A stretch of DNA of 47,102 nt from Streptomyces cavernae (GTDB taxonomy: Bacteria; Actinomycetota; Actinomycetes; Streptomycetales; Streptomycetaceae). Below are positions 25,873 to 33,126 of this stretch, one piece after another. The translations under genes were made by a program, and so were the position numbers. The DNA lies in NCBI RefSeq assembly GCF_004023625.1, contig NZ_RPDJ01000055.1, forward strand, positions 1 through 47,102, in the 5' to 3' direction. The first letter of the stretch is position 1. Each line of letters starts with the position of its first letter. Under the pieces are notes generated by a model, which was not told the origin of the DNA, searched no databases, and saw only the letters and a list, made by a program, of their open reading frames with translations.

Positions 25873-26791
25873 GGTTGTGAATGTTTGCGAACTCGTCGAG
25901 GCCGCTCGTACGAGTGTGTACGTTCATGGTCATGAAGCTGGTGGTGCGGGTCAAACTCCTGCCGACGCCCGTGCAGGCGACGGCACTTGAGGCGACCCTG
26001 CATGCCTGCAACGAGGCCGCCACCTGGGCCGCCAGGGTGTCGGGCACCCCCAGGCCGACCAGGACCCGCTGGGCGTCGCGGACCATGCCGTGGGGCCCGC
26101 ACAGCCACCAGTGGTCCGCGGTGGTGACGTCGACCAGCCCGCCGATGAGGGCGGAGAGGCGGTCGGCGTCCAGGCGGCCGGAGAGCACCTCGGCCTCGCG
26201 GGGCTCGCGGGAGAGGACGTGGGCGAGCTGGAAGCGCGCCGGATGGAGGTCCTTCAGGTCGGCGAGTTCGTCGGCGAACATGACCGAGCCGGTGCGGCGG
26301 TTGCCGTAGAACAGCGTGACCCGCGAGCGGTCGTCGGCGGCGAGGACGGACTCGGCGATGGAGAGCATGGGTGTGATGCCGGACCCCGCGGCGATGAGGA
26401 TGTGGTGGCCGGGTGCGGTGAGGTCGGGGGTGAAGGCGCCGGTCGGGGCCATCACCTCCAGGGTGTCGCCGGGCCGTACGTCGTGGACCAGCCAGGAGGG
26501 GAACAGCCCGCCGGGCACTTCGCGCTCCCCGATGCGCGGCCGTGCGCCCACCGGGGAGCAGATCGAGTAGGAGCGCCGCTCGTCCCGCCCGTCGACCTCG
26601 CGGCGCAGGGTGAGCGACTGGCCGGGGGTGAAGGCGAACTCCTCGGCCAGGTTGTCCGGGATGTCGAAGCCGACCGCGACCGCGTCCTCGCACAGCCGCT
26701 GCACGGCGGCCACGCGCAGGTGGTGGAAGGCCGGGCGGCGTCGCCGCACGGGCGTGGGGGCGGAGGTGCCGGGTGGCAGCAGGTCCTCCAT
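25862..26791 (-). pseudogene. paaE: Phenylacetyl-CoA epoxidase reductase PaaE, truncated
   Basis: It starts at ATG 26791 (overlapping the expected paaD stop). The FAD/NAD part is complete: AVGFDIPDNLAEEFAFTPGQ, RRSYSICSPVG (FAD-binding RxYS), AAGSGITPMLSIAESVLAAD and CGPHGMVRDAQRVLVGLGVP. After GVPDT (about residue 250) the C-terminal plant-type ferredoxin domain with its Cys cluster is missing. It is replaced by residues read from antisense tnpB DNA to a stop at 25862. Without the 2Fe-2S domain electrons cannot be passed to the PaaAC oxygenase, so this copy should be inactive. It is also in frame with paaD because of a 1-nt insertion there. Confidence 0.88.
25926..26037 (+). mobile_element. 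IS605-type tnpB, 5' fragment
   Basis: The frame starts MVMKLVVRVKLLPTPVQATA and continues LEATLHACNEAATWAARVS, the standard N-terminus of IS200/IS605-family TnpB (MKLVVQVKLLPTPEQAxALE). Similarity ends near 26037, where the antisense strand becomes the paaE coding sequence. The right end of the element, where the guide RNA would be encoded, is absent. This insertion or recombination removed the 3' part of paaE. Confidence 0.85.
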
Positions 26792-27301
26792 CAGATCTCC
26801 TTGACGTACTCGAAGGGGTTCGCGGCAGGTGCGGCAGCGCCACAGCGCCTTGCAGGAGGTGGCACCGAAGCCGGAGGTCTCCTCCGTGTCCGCCGAGCCG
26901 CACCGGGGGCACGGCACCGCGGGGCGGGTGGGGGACAGTGTCAGCGGCACCGGGCCGGGGCGCGGCGCCGGTCCGGGGGGCGCGATGCCGTGCTCGGCGA
27001 GGGTGCGGCGGCCGCTGGGTGTGATCCAGTCCGTGGTCCAGGGCGGATCGAGCACCGTGCGCAGCTGGACATGTGCGTATCCGGAGGCCGTGAGGCGCGC
27101 GGCCACTTCGGCGCGCATCTCGGCCATGGCCGGGCAGCCGGGGTAGGTCGGGGTGAGGCTGACGACGGCCGTCCCGTCCTCACCGACCTCGACGCCCCGC
27201 GGCACGCAGAGGTCGGCCAGGGTGAGCATGGGAAGCTCGGGATCCGGCACGGACGCGGCGATGTGCCGAGCGCGGCGCACGTCCGTCAGTACGGTCACCA
27301 T
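26791..27301 (-). pseudogene. paaD: PaaD (FeS assembly factor for the epoxidase), 3' frameshift
   Basis: Residues 1-155 look normal: MVTVLTDVRRARHIAASVPD, PELPMLTLADLCVPRGVEVG, YPGCPAMAEMRAEVAARLTA, and a C-terminal zinc ribbon (PCPRCGSAD, ATSCKALWRCRTCREP). The expected last residues EPFEYVKEI-stop are all present but shifted. Four C's (minus strand; 26815-26818 on plus) replace three, so the frame reads EPLRVRQGDL and runs on in frame into paaE. The intended TGA is at 26791-26793. The first 163 residues may still fold, so the lesion may be mild. ATG 27301 (or GTG 27298) overlaps paaC. Confidence 0.88.
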
Positions 27302-28122
27302 GTCGCGTCCGGGTGGGCGCGGGCCACGCTCTGCAGCTCGGCCAGCAGTGGGGCGAGGTGCTCGGTGTGCTCGCCGTCGCGGCCGGATCCGGGCAGCGGC
27401 CGGCACACCGGAAGGGGCAGTCCGGCCGTCTCCGTGACCTGCTTCAGCACCGCCCGGACCTCGTCCTGGACGTCGTACACGCTGAACAGCTCGTCCAGGT
27501 ACGGCGCGACCTGCTCCAGCGCGTCCTGCATCCGATGATGCGACTCGGCGGTGCCGTCGCCGAGGCGGACGACCCACTCGGCGGCGTACTGCCGGTGATA
27601 GCTCAGCTCCTTGAGGCCCTTGGCGGCAATCGCGGCGAGCACCGGATCGTCGGAGGCGGTGAGCCGCTCGAAGTGGGCGAGCTTCCATGCGGAGAGCACC
27701 AGCAGGCGTGCGACGCAGAACGCGAAGTCGCCGCCCGGGAGTTCGGCGAGGCGTACGTTGCGGAAGTCGTGGGCGTCCCGGAAATAGGCGTAGGCGTCCT
27801 CGTCGCGGTCGGTGCCGTCGACCTGGCCGGCGCGGGAGTAGAGCAGGCGGGCCTGGCCGAGCAGGTCGAGTCCGATGTTCGCCAGAGCCACCTCCTGCTC
27901 CAGCTCGGGGGCGCGGGTTGTCCATTCGGCCGGCCGTTGCGCCAGGACGAGGGCGTCGTCGGCCAGCGCGACACAGACGGCGGCCAGTTCACCGGTGTCG
28001 ATGCCGTCGGGTACCGCACTGTCCACGCCGTGCAGCGGGTCCTCGAAGCCGGTGCCGTACGCCCAGCGGGTGTCCTCCTCGTGTCCCTCGGCCAGGATCA
28101 GGTGAACGTGGTCGTCACTCAT
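27295..28122 (-). CDS. paaC: Phenylacetyl-CoA 1,2-epoxidase subunit PaaC
   Basis: The protein has 275 residues and is the structural partner of PaaA in the ring 1,2-epoxidase. Ferritin-like helices carry ELEQEVALANIGLDLLGQAR, DAYAYFRDAHDFRNVRLAEL, AFCVARLLVLSAWKLAHFER, AAIAAKGLKELSYHRQYAAE and RMQDALEQVAPYLDELFSVY, all typical of PaaC. ATG 28122 follows paaB by 10 nt. The 3' end overlaps paaD, so translation is coupled. Confidence 0.93.
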   Translation of the reverse strand: MSDDHVHLILAEGHEEDTRWAYGTGFEDPLHGVDSAVPDGIDTGELAAVCVALADDALVLAQRPAEWTTRAPELEQEVALANIGLDLLGQARLLYSRAGQVDGTDRDEDAYAYFRDAHDFRNVRLAELPGGDFAFCVARLLVLSAWKLAHFERLTASDDPVLAAIAAKGLKELSYHRQYAAEWVVRLGDGTAESHHRMQDALEQVAPYLDELFSVYDVQDEVRAVLKQVTETAGLPLPVCRPLPGSGRDGEHTEHLAPLLAELQSVARAHPDATW

Positions 28123-28132
28123 GCCCTGCTCC

Positions 28133-28426
28133 TCAGATGTGCGGGACGTCGTCGGGGATGTCGTAGAAGGTGGGGTGGCGGTACACCTTGTCGGCGCCGG
28201 GCGCGAAGAAGGGGTCCTTCTCGTCGCGGGTGGAGGCGGCGATGTGCTCGCTGCGCACCAGCCAGATCGACACGCCTTCGTTGCGCCGGGTGTACAGGTC
28301 GCGGGCGTGAGTGAGGGCCATCCGGTCGTCGGCCGCGTGCAGCGAGCCCACGTGGACATGGTTGAGCCCGCGCTTGCCGCGCACGAACACCTCGTACAGC
28401 GGCCAGTCGTTCCTCTCGGTGGTCAT
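28133..28426 (-). CDS. paaB: Phenylacetyl-CoA 1,2-epoxidase subunit PaaB
   Basis: The protein has 97 residues, the normal size. It shows WPLYEVFVRGKRGLNHVHVG, SLHAADDRMALTHARDLYTR, RNEGVSIWLVRSEHIAASTR and KDPFFAPGADKVYRHPTFYD, the full PaaB pattern. PaaB bridges PaaAC units in the epoxidase complex. Its ATG overlaps the paaA stop (ATGA at 28423-28426). Confidence 0.95.
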   Translation of the reverse strand: MTTERNDWPLYEVFVRGKRGLNHVHVGSLHAADDRMALTHARDLYTRRNEGVSIWLVRSEHIAASTRDEKDPFFAPGADKVYRHPTFYDIPDDVPHI

Positions 28427-29409
28427 GCCACCGCTCCCTTCTGCGTACGGGCCGCCTGCTTGGCGGCGTGGGCGGTGGCCGCCTCCCTGACCCAGGCGCC
28501 CTCCTCGTGGGCGGCCCGGCGCCGGGCGACGCGCTCGGCGTTGCAGGGCCCGTCGCCGGAGATCACCCTGGTCAACTCGGCCCAGTCGGGGGTGCCGAAG
28601 TCGTGGTGGCCACGCTCGGCGTTCCAGCGCAGTTCGGGGTCGGGCAGCGTGACGCCGAGCTTCTCGGCCTGCGGGACGGTCATGTCGGCGAAGCGCTGGC
28701 GCAGCTCGTCGTTGCTGTGCCGCTTGATCTTCCAGGCCATCGACTGAGCGGAGTTGGGCGAGTTGTCGTCGGGCGGTCCGAACATCATCAGTGACGGCCA
28801 CCACCAGCGGTTGACGGCGTCCTGCACCATCTCGCGCTGGTCGTCGGTGCCGCGCATCATCGTCATCAGCAGCTCGTAGCCCTGCCGTTGGTGGAAGGAC
28901 TCCTCCTTGCAGATCCGCACCAGGGCACGGGCGTACGGACCGTAGGACGACCGGCACAGCGGCACCTGATTGCAGATCGCGGCGCCGTCCACGAACCAGC
29001 CGATCACGCCGACGTCGGCGAAGCTCAGGGTCGGGTAGTTGAAGATCGACGAGTACTTCTGGCGGCCCTCGATGAGCCGGTTCGTCAAGTCCGCGCGATC
29101 GGCATCCAGCGTCTCCGCCGCCGAGTACAGATACAGCCCGTGCCCGGCCTCGTCCTGCACCTTGGCGAAGAGGATCGCCTTGCGGCGCAGCGAGGGCGCC
29201 CGGGTGATCCACTCGCCCTCGGGCTGCATGCCGATGATCTCCGAGTGGGCGTGCTGTGCGATCTGGCGGATCAGCGTCCTGCGGTAGCCGTCCGGCATCC
29301 AGTCGCGCGGCTCGATCCGCCGGTCCCGGGCGATCGTCGTCTCGAAGTGTTCCTGCAGCTCCGACCCTGCGCAGCCCACCGCCGACACGTCGACGTGTGA
29401 CGCGGTCAT
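28423..29409 (-). CDS. paaA: Phenylacetyl-CoA 1,2-epoxidase catalytic subunit PaaA
   Basis: The protein has 328 residues. The ferritin-like di-iron fold includes PDGYRRTLIRQIAQHAHSEI, the metal-ligand segment FAKVQDEAGHGLYLYSAAET (E-x2-H), FNYPTLSFADVGVIGWFVDG, RICKEESFHQRQGYELLMTM (second E-x2-H) and a C-terminal GTPDWAELTRVISGDGPCN. It oxidises phenylacetyl-CoA to the 1,2-epoxide with O2 and electrons from PaaE. It heads paaABCDE: 81 nt separate it from paaG, and a PaaR-like palindrome sits 21-34 bases upstream of its ATG, so it probably has its own promoter. Confidence 0.96.
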   Translation of the reverse strand: MTASHVDVSAVGCAGSELQEHFETTIARDRRIEPRDWMPDGYRRTLIRQIAQHAHSEIIGMQPEGEWITRAPSLRRKAILFAKVQDEAGHGLYLYSAAETLDADRADLTNRLIEGRQKYSSIFNYPTLSFADVGVIGWFVDGAAICNQVPLCRSSYGPYARALVRICKEESFHQRQGYELLMTMMRGTDDQREMVQDAVNRWWWPSLMMFGPPDDNSPNSAQSMAWKIKRHSNDELRQRFADMTVPQAEKLGVTLPDPELRWNAERGHHDFGTPDWAELTRVISGDGPCNAERVARRRAAHEEGAWVREAATAHAAKQAARTQKGAVA

Positions 29410-29429
29410 CTGCCCTACTTTCCCGCCCG

Positions 29430-29443
29430 ACCGTTCGTTCGGT
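29430..29443. promoter_or_regulatory. Candidate PaaR operator in front of paaA
   Basis: ACCGTTCGTTCGGT fits the pattern ACCG-N2-CG-N2-CGGT, which I recall for actinobacterial PaaR (TetR family) sites. On the minus strand TTGTCG, a possible -35, directly precedes it. The same pattern occurs at 34891-34904. No paaR gene is in the window. Confidence 0.6.
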
Positions 29444-29490
29444 CGACAACATGGCTGAGCGTTCGCGTTCCGGCAAGTGCGGCAGCCGGG

Positions 29491-30312
29491 TCAGTGTCCG
29501 GAGAAGGACGGCTGCCGGCCTTCGAGAAAGGCCCGCACAGCAGCCCGGTGGTCCTCGGTCGAGCCCAGCCGCTCCTGGGCCGCCGCCTCGCGCTCCAGCA
29601 CCACGGGCAAAGGCGCCCTGCCGGCCCGGAGCAGCGCCTTGACCTCGGCATACGCGGCCGTGGGGCCGGCAGCGAGACGCTGGGCGAGAGTCAGGCCCTC
29701 CGTAGCGGCGCCGCCGTCCGGCACGACGCCGTGGACGAGGCCCCACTGCTGCGCCGCCTCCGCGTCGAAGCGGTCGCCGAGCAGCATCAGGGTGGCGGCT
29801 CGCGACAGACCGACCGCCTGTGCCAGAGCCCCGCTCAGACCGCTGTCGGCGGCCAGGCCGATCCCGGTGAACGCGGTCGAGAAGCGGGCACCGGCTCCCG
29901 CGACCCGCAGGTCGGCACAGAGCGCGAGCCCCAGCCCCGCTCCGACGCAGGCGCCCTCGATGGCCGCGACCACAGGCTGCGGCAGCGCGCACAGTTCCTC
30001 GACGAGCGGGTTGTACTCGTCCCGGACGATGGCGAAGGCGGAGGCGGGTGCGCTCTCGCGGGCCCTCGCATGCTCCTTGAGATCCTGTCCGACGCAGAAG
30101 TGCCGACCCTCGGCGGTGAGCAGCACCGCCCGGACGAGGTCGCCGTCGCCGCGCACCCGGCGTACCGCGGAGATCAGTCCGGCGCGCAACGACACGTCCA
30201 GGGCGTTTCCCGCGGAGGGCCTTCGCAGTTCGATGACGGCTACGCCGCCGTCCAGGGTGTAGCCGACGCCGTGCTGCGTCTCGTCGGCCGGAGGCCGGCT
30301 CGTAGCGCTCAT
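29491..30312 (-). CDS. paaG: Enoyl-CoA hydratase/isomerase family, probable epoxyphenylacetyl-CoA isomerase PaaG
   Basis: The protein has 273 residues with a crotonase fold: GGVAVIELRRPSAGNALDVS, EGRHFCVGQDLKEHARARES, oxyanion-hole region ACVGAGLGLALCADLRVAGA, FSTAFTGIGLAADSGLSGAL. The two hydratase glutamates (GGAEL and PE patterns) are absent; an Asp in GLAADSGLS is kept, as in PaaG, which isomerises the ring epoxide to the oxepin. ATG 30312 overlaps the paaH stop by 4 nt. The assignment to PaaG rather than PaaF rests on these residues and on the sister gene at 31160. Confidence 0.82.
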   Translation of the reverse strand: MSATSRPPADETQHGVGYTLDGGVAVIELRRPSAGNALDVSLRAGLISAVRRVRGDGDLVRAVLLTAEGRHFCVGQDLKEHARARESAPASAFAIVRDEYNPLVEELCALPQPVVAAIEGACVGAGLGLALCADLRVAGAGARFSTAFTGIGLAADSGLSGALAQAVGLSRAATLMLLGDRFDAEAAQQWGLVHGVVPDGGAATEGLTLAQRLAAGPTAAYAEVKALLRAGRAPLPVVLEREAAAQERLGSTEDHRAAVRAFLEGRQPSFSGH

Positions 30313-31163
30313 TCCCACGTGTAGAACCCCTTTCCGGTCTTGCGCCCGAGCTCGCCGCGGGCGACCTTCTCGCGCAGCAGCCGGGGCGGGGCGAAGCGCT
30401 CGCCGAGCGTGGCGTGCAGGTGCTCCGCGATGGCGAGGCGTACGTCGAGTCCGACCAGGTCGGTCAGGCGCAGCGGCCCCATGGGGTGCTTGTAGCCGAG
30501 CCGCATGGCGTCGTCGATCGCGTCCGGTTCCGCGACGCCCTCCTCGACCATGCGGATCGCCTCCAGGCCCAGGGCCAGGCCCAGGCGGCTGCTGGCGAAG
30601 CCGGGCGAGTCCTGGACGACGACGTCCTTCTTGCCGAGGCAGCGGGTCCAGCCGAGGGCCGCCTCCACGGTGTCGGCCCCGGTGCCGGGTGCGACGACGA
30701 TCTCGACCAGTTCGGAGGCAGGCACGGGGTTGAAGAAGTGCATGCCCACGAAGCGGTCGGGCCGGGTGAGGGCGGCGGCGAGATCGGTGACCGACAGGGA
30801 GCTGGTGTTGCTGGCCAGTACCGTGCCCGGGCCCACCGCCCGCTCGGCGGCGGCGAGAAGTTGGGCCTTGAGCGCGGCGTCCTCGGGGACGGCCTCGACG
30901 ACCAGGTCGGCGTACGAGGGCAGGGCGTCGACGGACGGAACCGTCGTCACCCGGGCCAGCACCTCCTCCGCGGGCTCCGCGAGTGCGCCACGTTCAGCTG
31001 CTCTCTTCAGTCCGGCGGCGACGCGGTCCAGTGCCGCGGCCGCGGCCTGCTCGCCGCTCTCCACGACGGTCACGGCCGAACCGGCCGTCGCGAAGGACTG
31101 TGCGATACCGGCGCCCATGCGGCCGCCGCCGATCACCCCGACGACTGCGGGTGCTGAGGTCAT
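30309..31163 (-). CDS. paaH: 3-hydroxyacyl-CoA (3-hydroxyadipyl-CoA) dehydrogenase
   Basis: The protein has 284 residues. The N-terminal NAD-binding domain reads VVGVIGGGRMGAGIAQSFAT (GxGxxG-like) and SNTSSLSVTDLAAALTRPDR with FVGMHFFNPVP, the conserved catalytic-His motif. The C-terminal dimer domain contains SPGFASSRLGLALGLEAIRM and GPLRLTDLVGLDVRLAIAEH, ending GRKTGKGFYTWE. It oxidises 3-hydroxyadipyl-CoA to 3-oxoadipyl-CoA in the pathway. It overlaps paaF upstream and paaG downstream by 4 nt each. Confidence 0.93.
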   Translation of the reverse strand: MTSAPAVVGVIGGGRMGAGIAQSFATAGSAVTVVESGEQAAAAALDRVAAGLKRAAERGALAEPAEEVLARVTTVPSVDALPSYADLVVEAVPEDAALKAQLLAAAERAVGPGTVLASNTSSLSVTDLAAALTRPDRFVGMHFFNPVPASELVEIVVAPGTGADTVEAALGWTRCLGKKDVVVQDSPGFASSRLGLALGLEAIRMVEEGVAEPDAIDDAMRLGYKHPMGPLRLTDLVGLDVRLAIAEHLHATLGERFAPPRLLREKVARGELGRKTGKGFYTWE

Positions 31164-31906
31164 GCCCGGCTCCTCTTCTCCAGGAAGCGTGTCATGCGGT
31201 CCTTCTTGTCCTGTCCCTCGAACAGCACGGCCTGGGCCAGGTCGTCGGCGACCGGGTGGGCGCCGGGTGCGTCGACGACGAGTTTCGTCAGCCGCAGGGC
31301 GGTGGCGGAGGAGCGGCCCATGCGGTCGAGCAGGGCGTGCGCCTCCTCCAGCAGCTTCTTTGCCGATACGACGTCGATGACCAGCCCGGCCGCCAGTGCC
31401 GCGGCCGCGTCGAGGTTCCGCCCGGCGAGCAGCACCTGCTTGGCGATCGACTCGCCGACCAGCTCGGGCAGCCGCCAGCAGGCCCCCGCCGCGGCGAGGA
31501 TGCCGAGCCCCGGCTCGGGGTTGCCGAAGACGGCGTCCGGTCCGGCGATGCGCAGGTCGCAGGCGTATGCCAGTTCGGCGCCGCCGCCCAGCGCCCAGCC
31601 GTCGACGGCGGCGAGCGTGGGCATGGGGAGCCTGCGCACCCGCTCGAACAGACGGCTGTTGATGCCCTGGAGGGCTTCGTCGCGGCCCCGTCGCAGCAGT
31701 TCGGCGATGTCGGCACCGCCCGCGAAGACCCGGCCGTGGCCGGTGAGCAGCAGCAGCTTCGGATCGGCTTCCAGCAGCCCGCACACCTCGTGCAGCTCGG
31801 CGATCATGCGGCCGCTGATGGCGTTGCGAGCCTCGGGCCGGTGCAGGGTGACGACGACCCGGTCTTCTCGCTCCTCGACGAGCAGCGTCTCGTAGTCGGT
31901 ACTCAC
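31160..31906 (-). CDS. paaF: Enoyl-CoA hydratase, probable 2,3-dehydroadipyl-CoA hydratase PaaF
   Basis: The protein has 248 residues with a crotonase fold and both hydratase glutamates: GWALGGGAELAYACDLRIAG (first Glu) and VFGNPEPGLGILAAAGACWR (second Glu). A C-terminal VLFEGQDKKDRMTRFLEKRS is typical. It hydrates 2,3-dehydroadipyl-CoA. The GTG start at 31906 overlaps the stop of the thiolase gene (GTGA), so the operon is tightly coupled. Roles of PaaF and PaaG are separated here by the catalytic residues. Confidence 0.85.
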   Translation of the reverse strand: MSTDYETLLVEEREDRVVVTLHRPEARNAISGRMIAELHEVCGLLEADPKLLLLTGHGRVFAGGADIAELLRRGRDEALQGINSRLFERVRRLPMPTLAAVDGWALGGGAELAYACDLRIAGPDAVFGNPEPGLGILAAAGACWRLPELVGESIAKQVLLAGRNLDAAAALAAGLVIDVVSAKKLLEEAHALLDRMGRSSATALRLTKLVVDAPGAHPVADDLAQAVLFEGQDKKDRMTRFLEKRSRA

Positions 31907-33126
31907 ACGCGCTCCACGAGCATGGCGACGCCCTGGCCGACTCCCACGCACAGCGTCGCCAGGCCCCGGCGGGCGTCCTCGCGCTCCAGCCGGCCGAGCA
32001 GCGTCAGCAGGATGCGGGCACCGGAGCAGCCGAGGGGGTGGCCGAGCGCGATGGCGCCGCCGTCGGCGTTGACCCTCTCCTCGTCGAGCTTGAGACGGCG
32101 TATGACGGCCAGCGCCTGGGCGGCGAACGCCTCGTTCAGCTCGACCGCGTCCACGTCCCCGGCCTGCCATCCGGCGCGGGCCAGGGCCTTCTGTGTGGCG
32201 GGAACCGGGCCGAGGCCCATGATGTTGGGCTGGACGCCGGCCGACGCGGAGGTGACGATCCGTGCCCGCGGGGTGAGCCCGTACCGCTCCACCGCCTCGG
32301 CGCTCGCGACCACCAGCGCGGCGGCGCCGTCCGACAGCGGCGAGGAGGAACCGGCGGTGACGATGCCGTCCTCGCGGAAGATGGTCCGCAGAGCACCGAG
32401 CTTCTCCAGCGTCGTGCCGGGACGCGGCCCCTCGTCGCGGGTGACCTCACCGTCCTTCACCGGGACCGGCACGATCTCGCGGTCGAAGCTCCCCGCGTCC
32501 CGCGCCGCCACGGCCCGCTGGTGACTGCGCAGCGCGAACGCGTCGGACTCGGCACGTGTGATGCCGTCCAGGGCCGCGACCTCCTCGGCCGTCTCCCCCA
32601 TCGCGAGGGTCGCCTTGACCGTCTCGGGACCGGCCCCCGCGGGCACGGCCCGGTCGGCGGCGGTGAAGCGCGGGTTGGTGAAGCGCCAGCCCAGTGAGGT
32701 GTCGTGCACCTCCCCCGGCTTGGCCCAGGGGGTGCCGGGCTTGGCCATCACCCAGGGGGCGCGGGTCATGGACTCCACCCCGCCCGCGACCACCAGGTCC
32801 GCTTCCCCGGACCGGATCGCCTGGGCGGCACTCGCGACCGCGGTCAGGCCGGAGGCGCAGAGCCGGTTGACCGTGTAGCCGGGGACGGTGTGCGGCAGCC
32901 CCGCCAGCAGCACGGCCATGCGCGCCACATCCCGGTTGTCCTCACCGGCCTGGTTGGCGGCCCCCAGGACGACCTCGTCCACGGCCTCGGCCGGGATCCC
33001 CGCGCGGCGCACGGCCTCACCCACCACCAGGGCGGCCAGGTCGTCGGGACGCACGGAGGCCAGTACGCCGCCGTAGCGGCCCTGCGGGGTGCGCGCGCCG
33101 TCGATCAGGAAGACGTCGTCAGACAT
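31903..33126 (-). CDS. paaJ: 3-oxoadipyl-CoA thiolase
   Basis: The protein has 407 residues. Nucleophilic Cys lies in YTVNRLCASGLTAVASAAQA. The other thiolase signatures are VVAGGVESMTRAPWVM, ELNEAFAAQALAVIRRLKLD (NEAFA), NADGGAIALGHPLGCSGARI (GHPxGxSG, catalytic His) and CVGVGQGVAMLVERV (C-x-G second Cys region). It cleaves 3-oxoadipyl-CoA to succinyl-CoA and acetyl-CoA (also the 3-oxo-5,6-dehydrosuberyl-CoA step). ATG 33126 overlaps the paaN 3' end by 8 nt. Confidence 0.93.
   Translation of the reverse strand: MSDDVFLIDGARTPQGRYGGVLASVRPDDLAALVVGEAVRRAGIPAEAVDEVVLGAANQAGEDNRDVARMAVLLAGLPHTVPGYTVNRLCASGLTAVASAAQAIRSGEADLVVAGGVESMTRAPWVMAKPGTPWAKPGEVHDTSLGWRFTNPRFTAADRAVPAGAGPETVKATLAMGETAEEVAALDGITRAESDAFALRSHQRAVAARDAGSFDREIVPVPVKDGEVTRDEGPRPGTTLEKLGALRTIFREDGIVTAGSSSPLSDGAAALVVASAEAVERYGLTPRARIVTSASAGVQPNIMGLGPVPATQKALARAGWQAGDVDAVELNEAFAAQALAVIRRLKLDEERVNADGGAIALGHPLGCSGARILLTLLGRLEREDARRGLATLCVGVGQGVAMLVERV

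Noticed and set aside
25862..26037. Novel C-terminal domain on PaaE
   Set aside because: The sequence is simply the complement of a tnpB start; no independent conservation is expected.
26090..28314. Long plus-strand frames opposite paaE, paaD and paaC
   Set aside because: These are shadows; the minus strand carries the recognised paa proteins.
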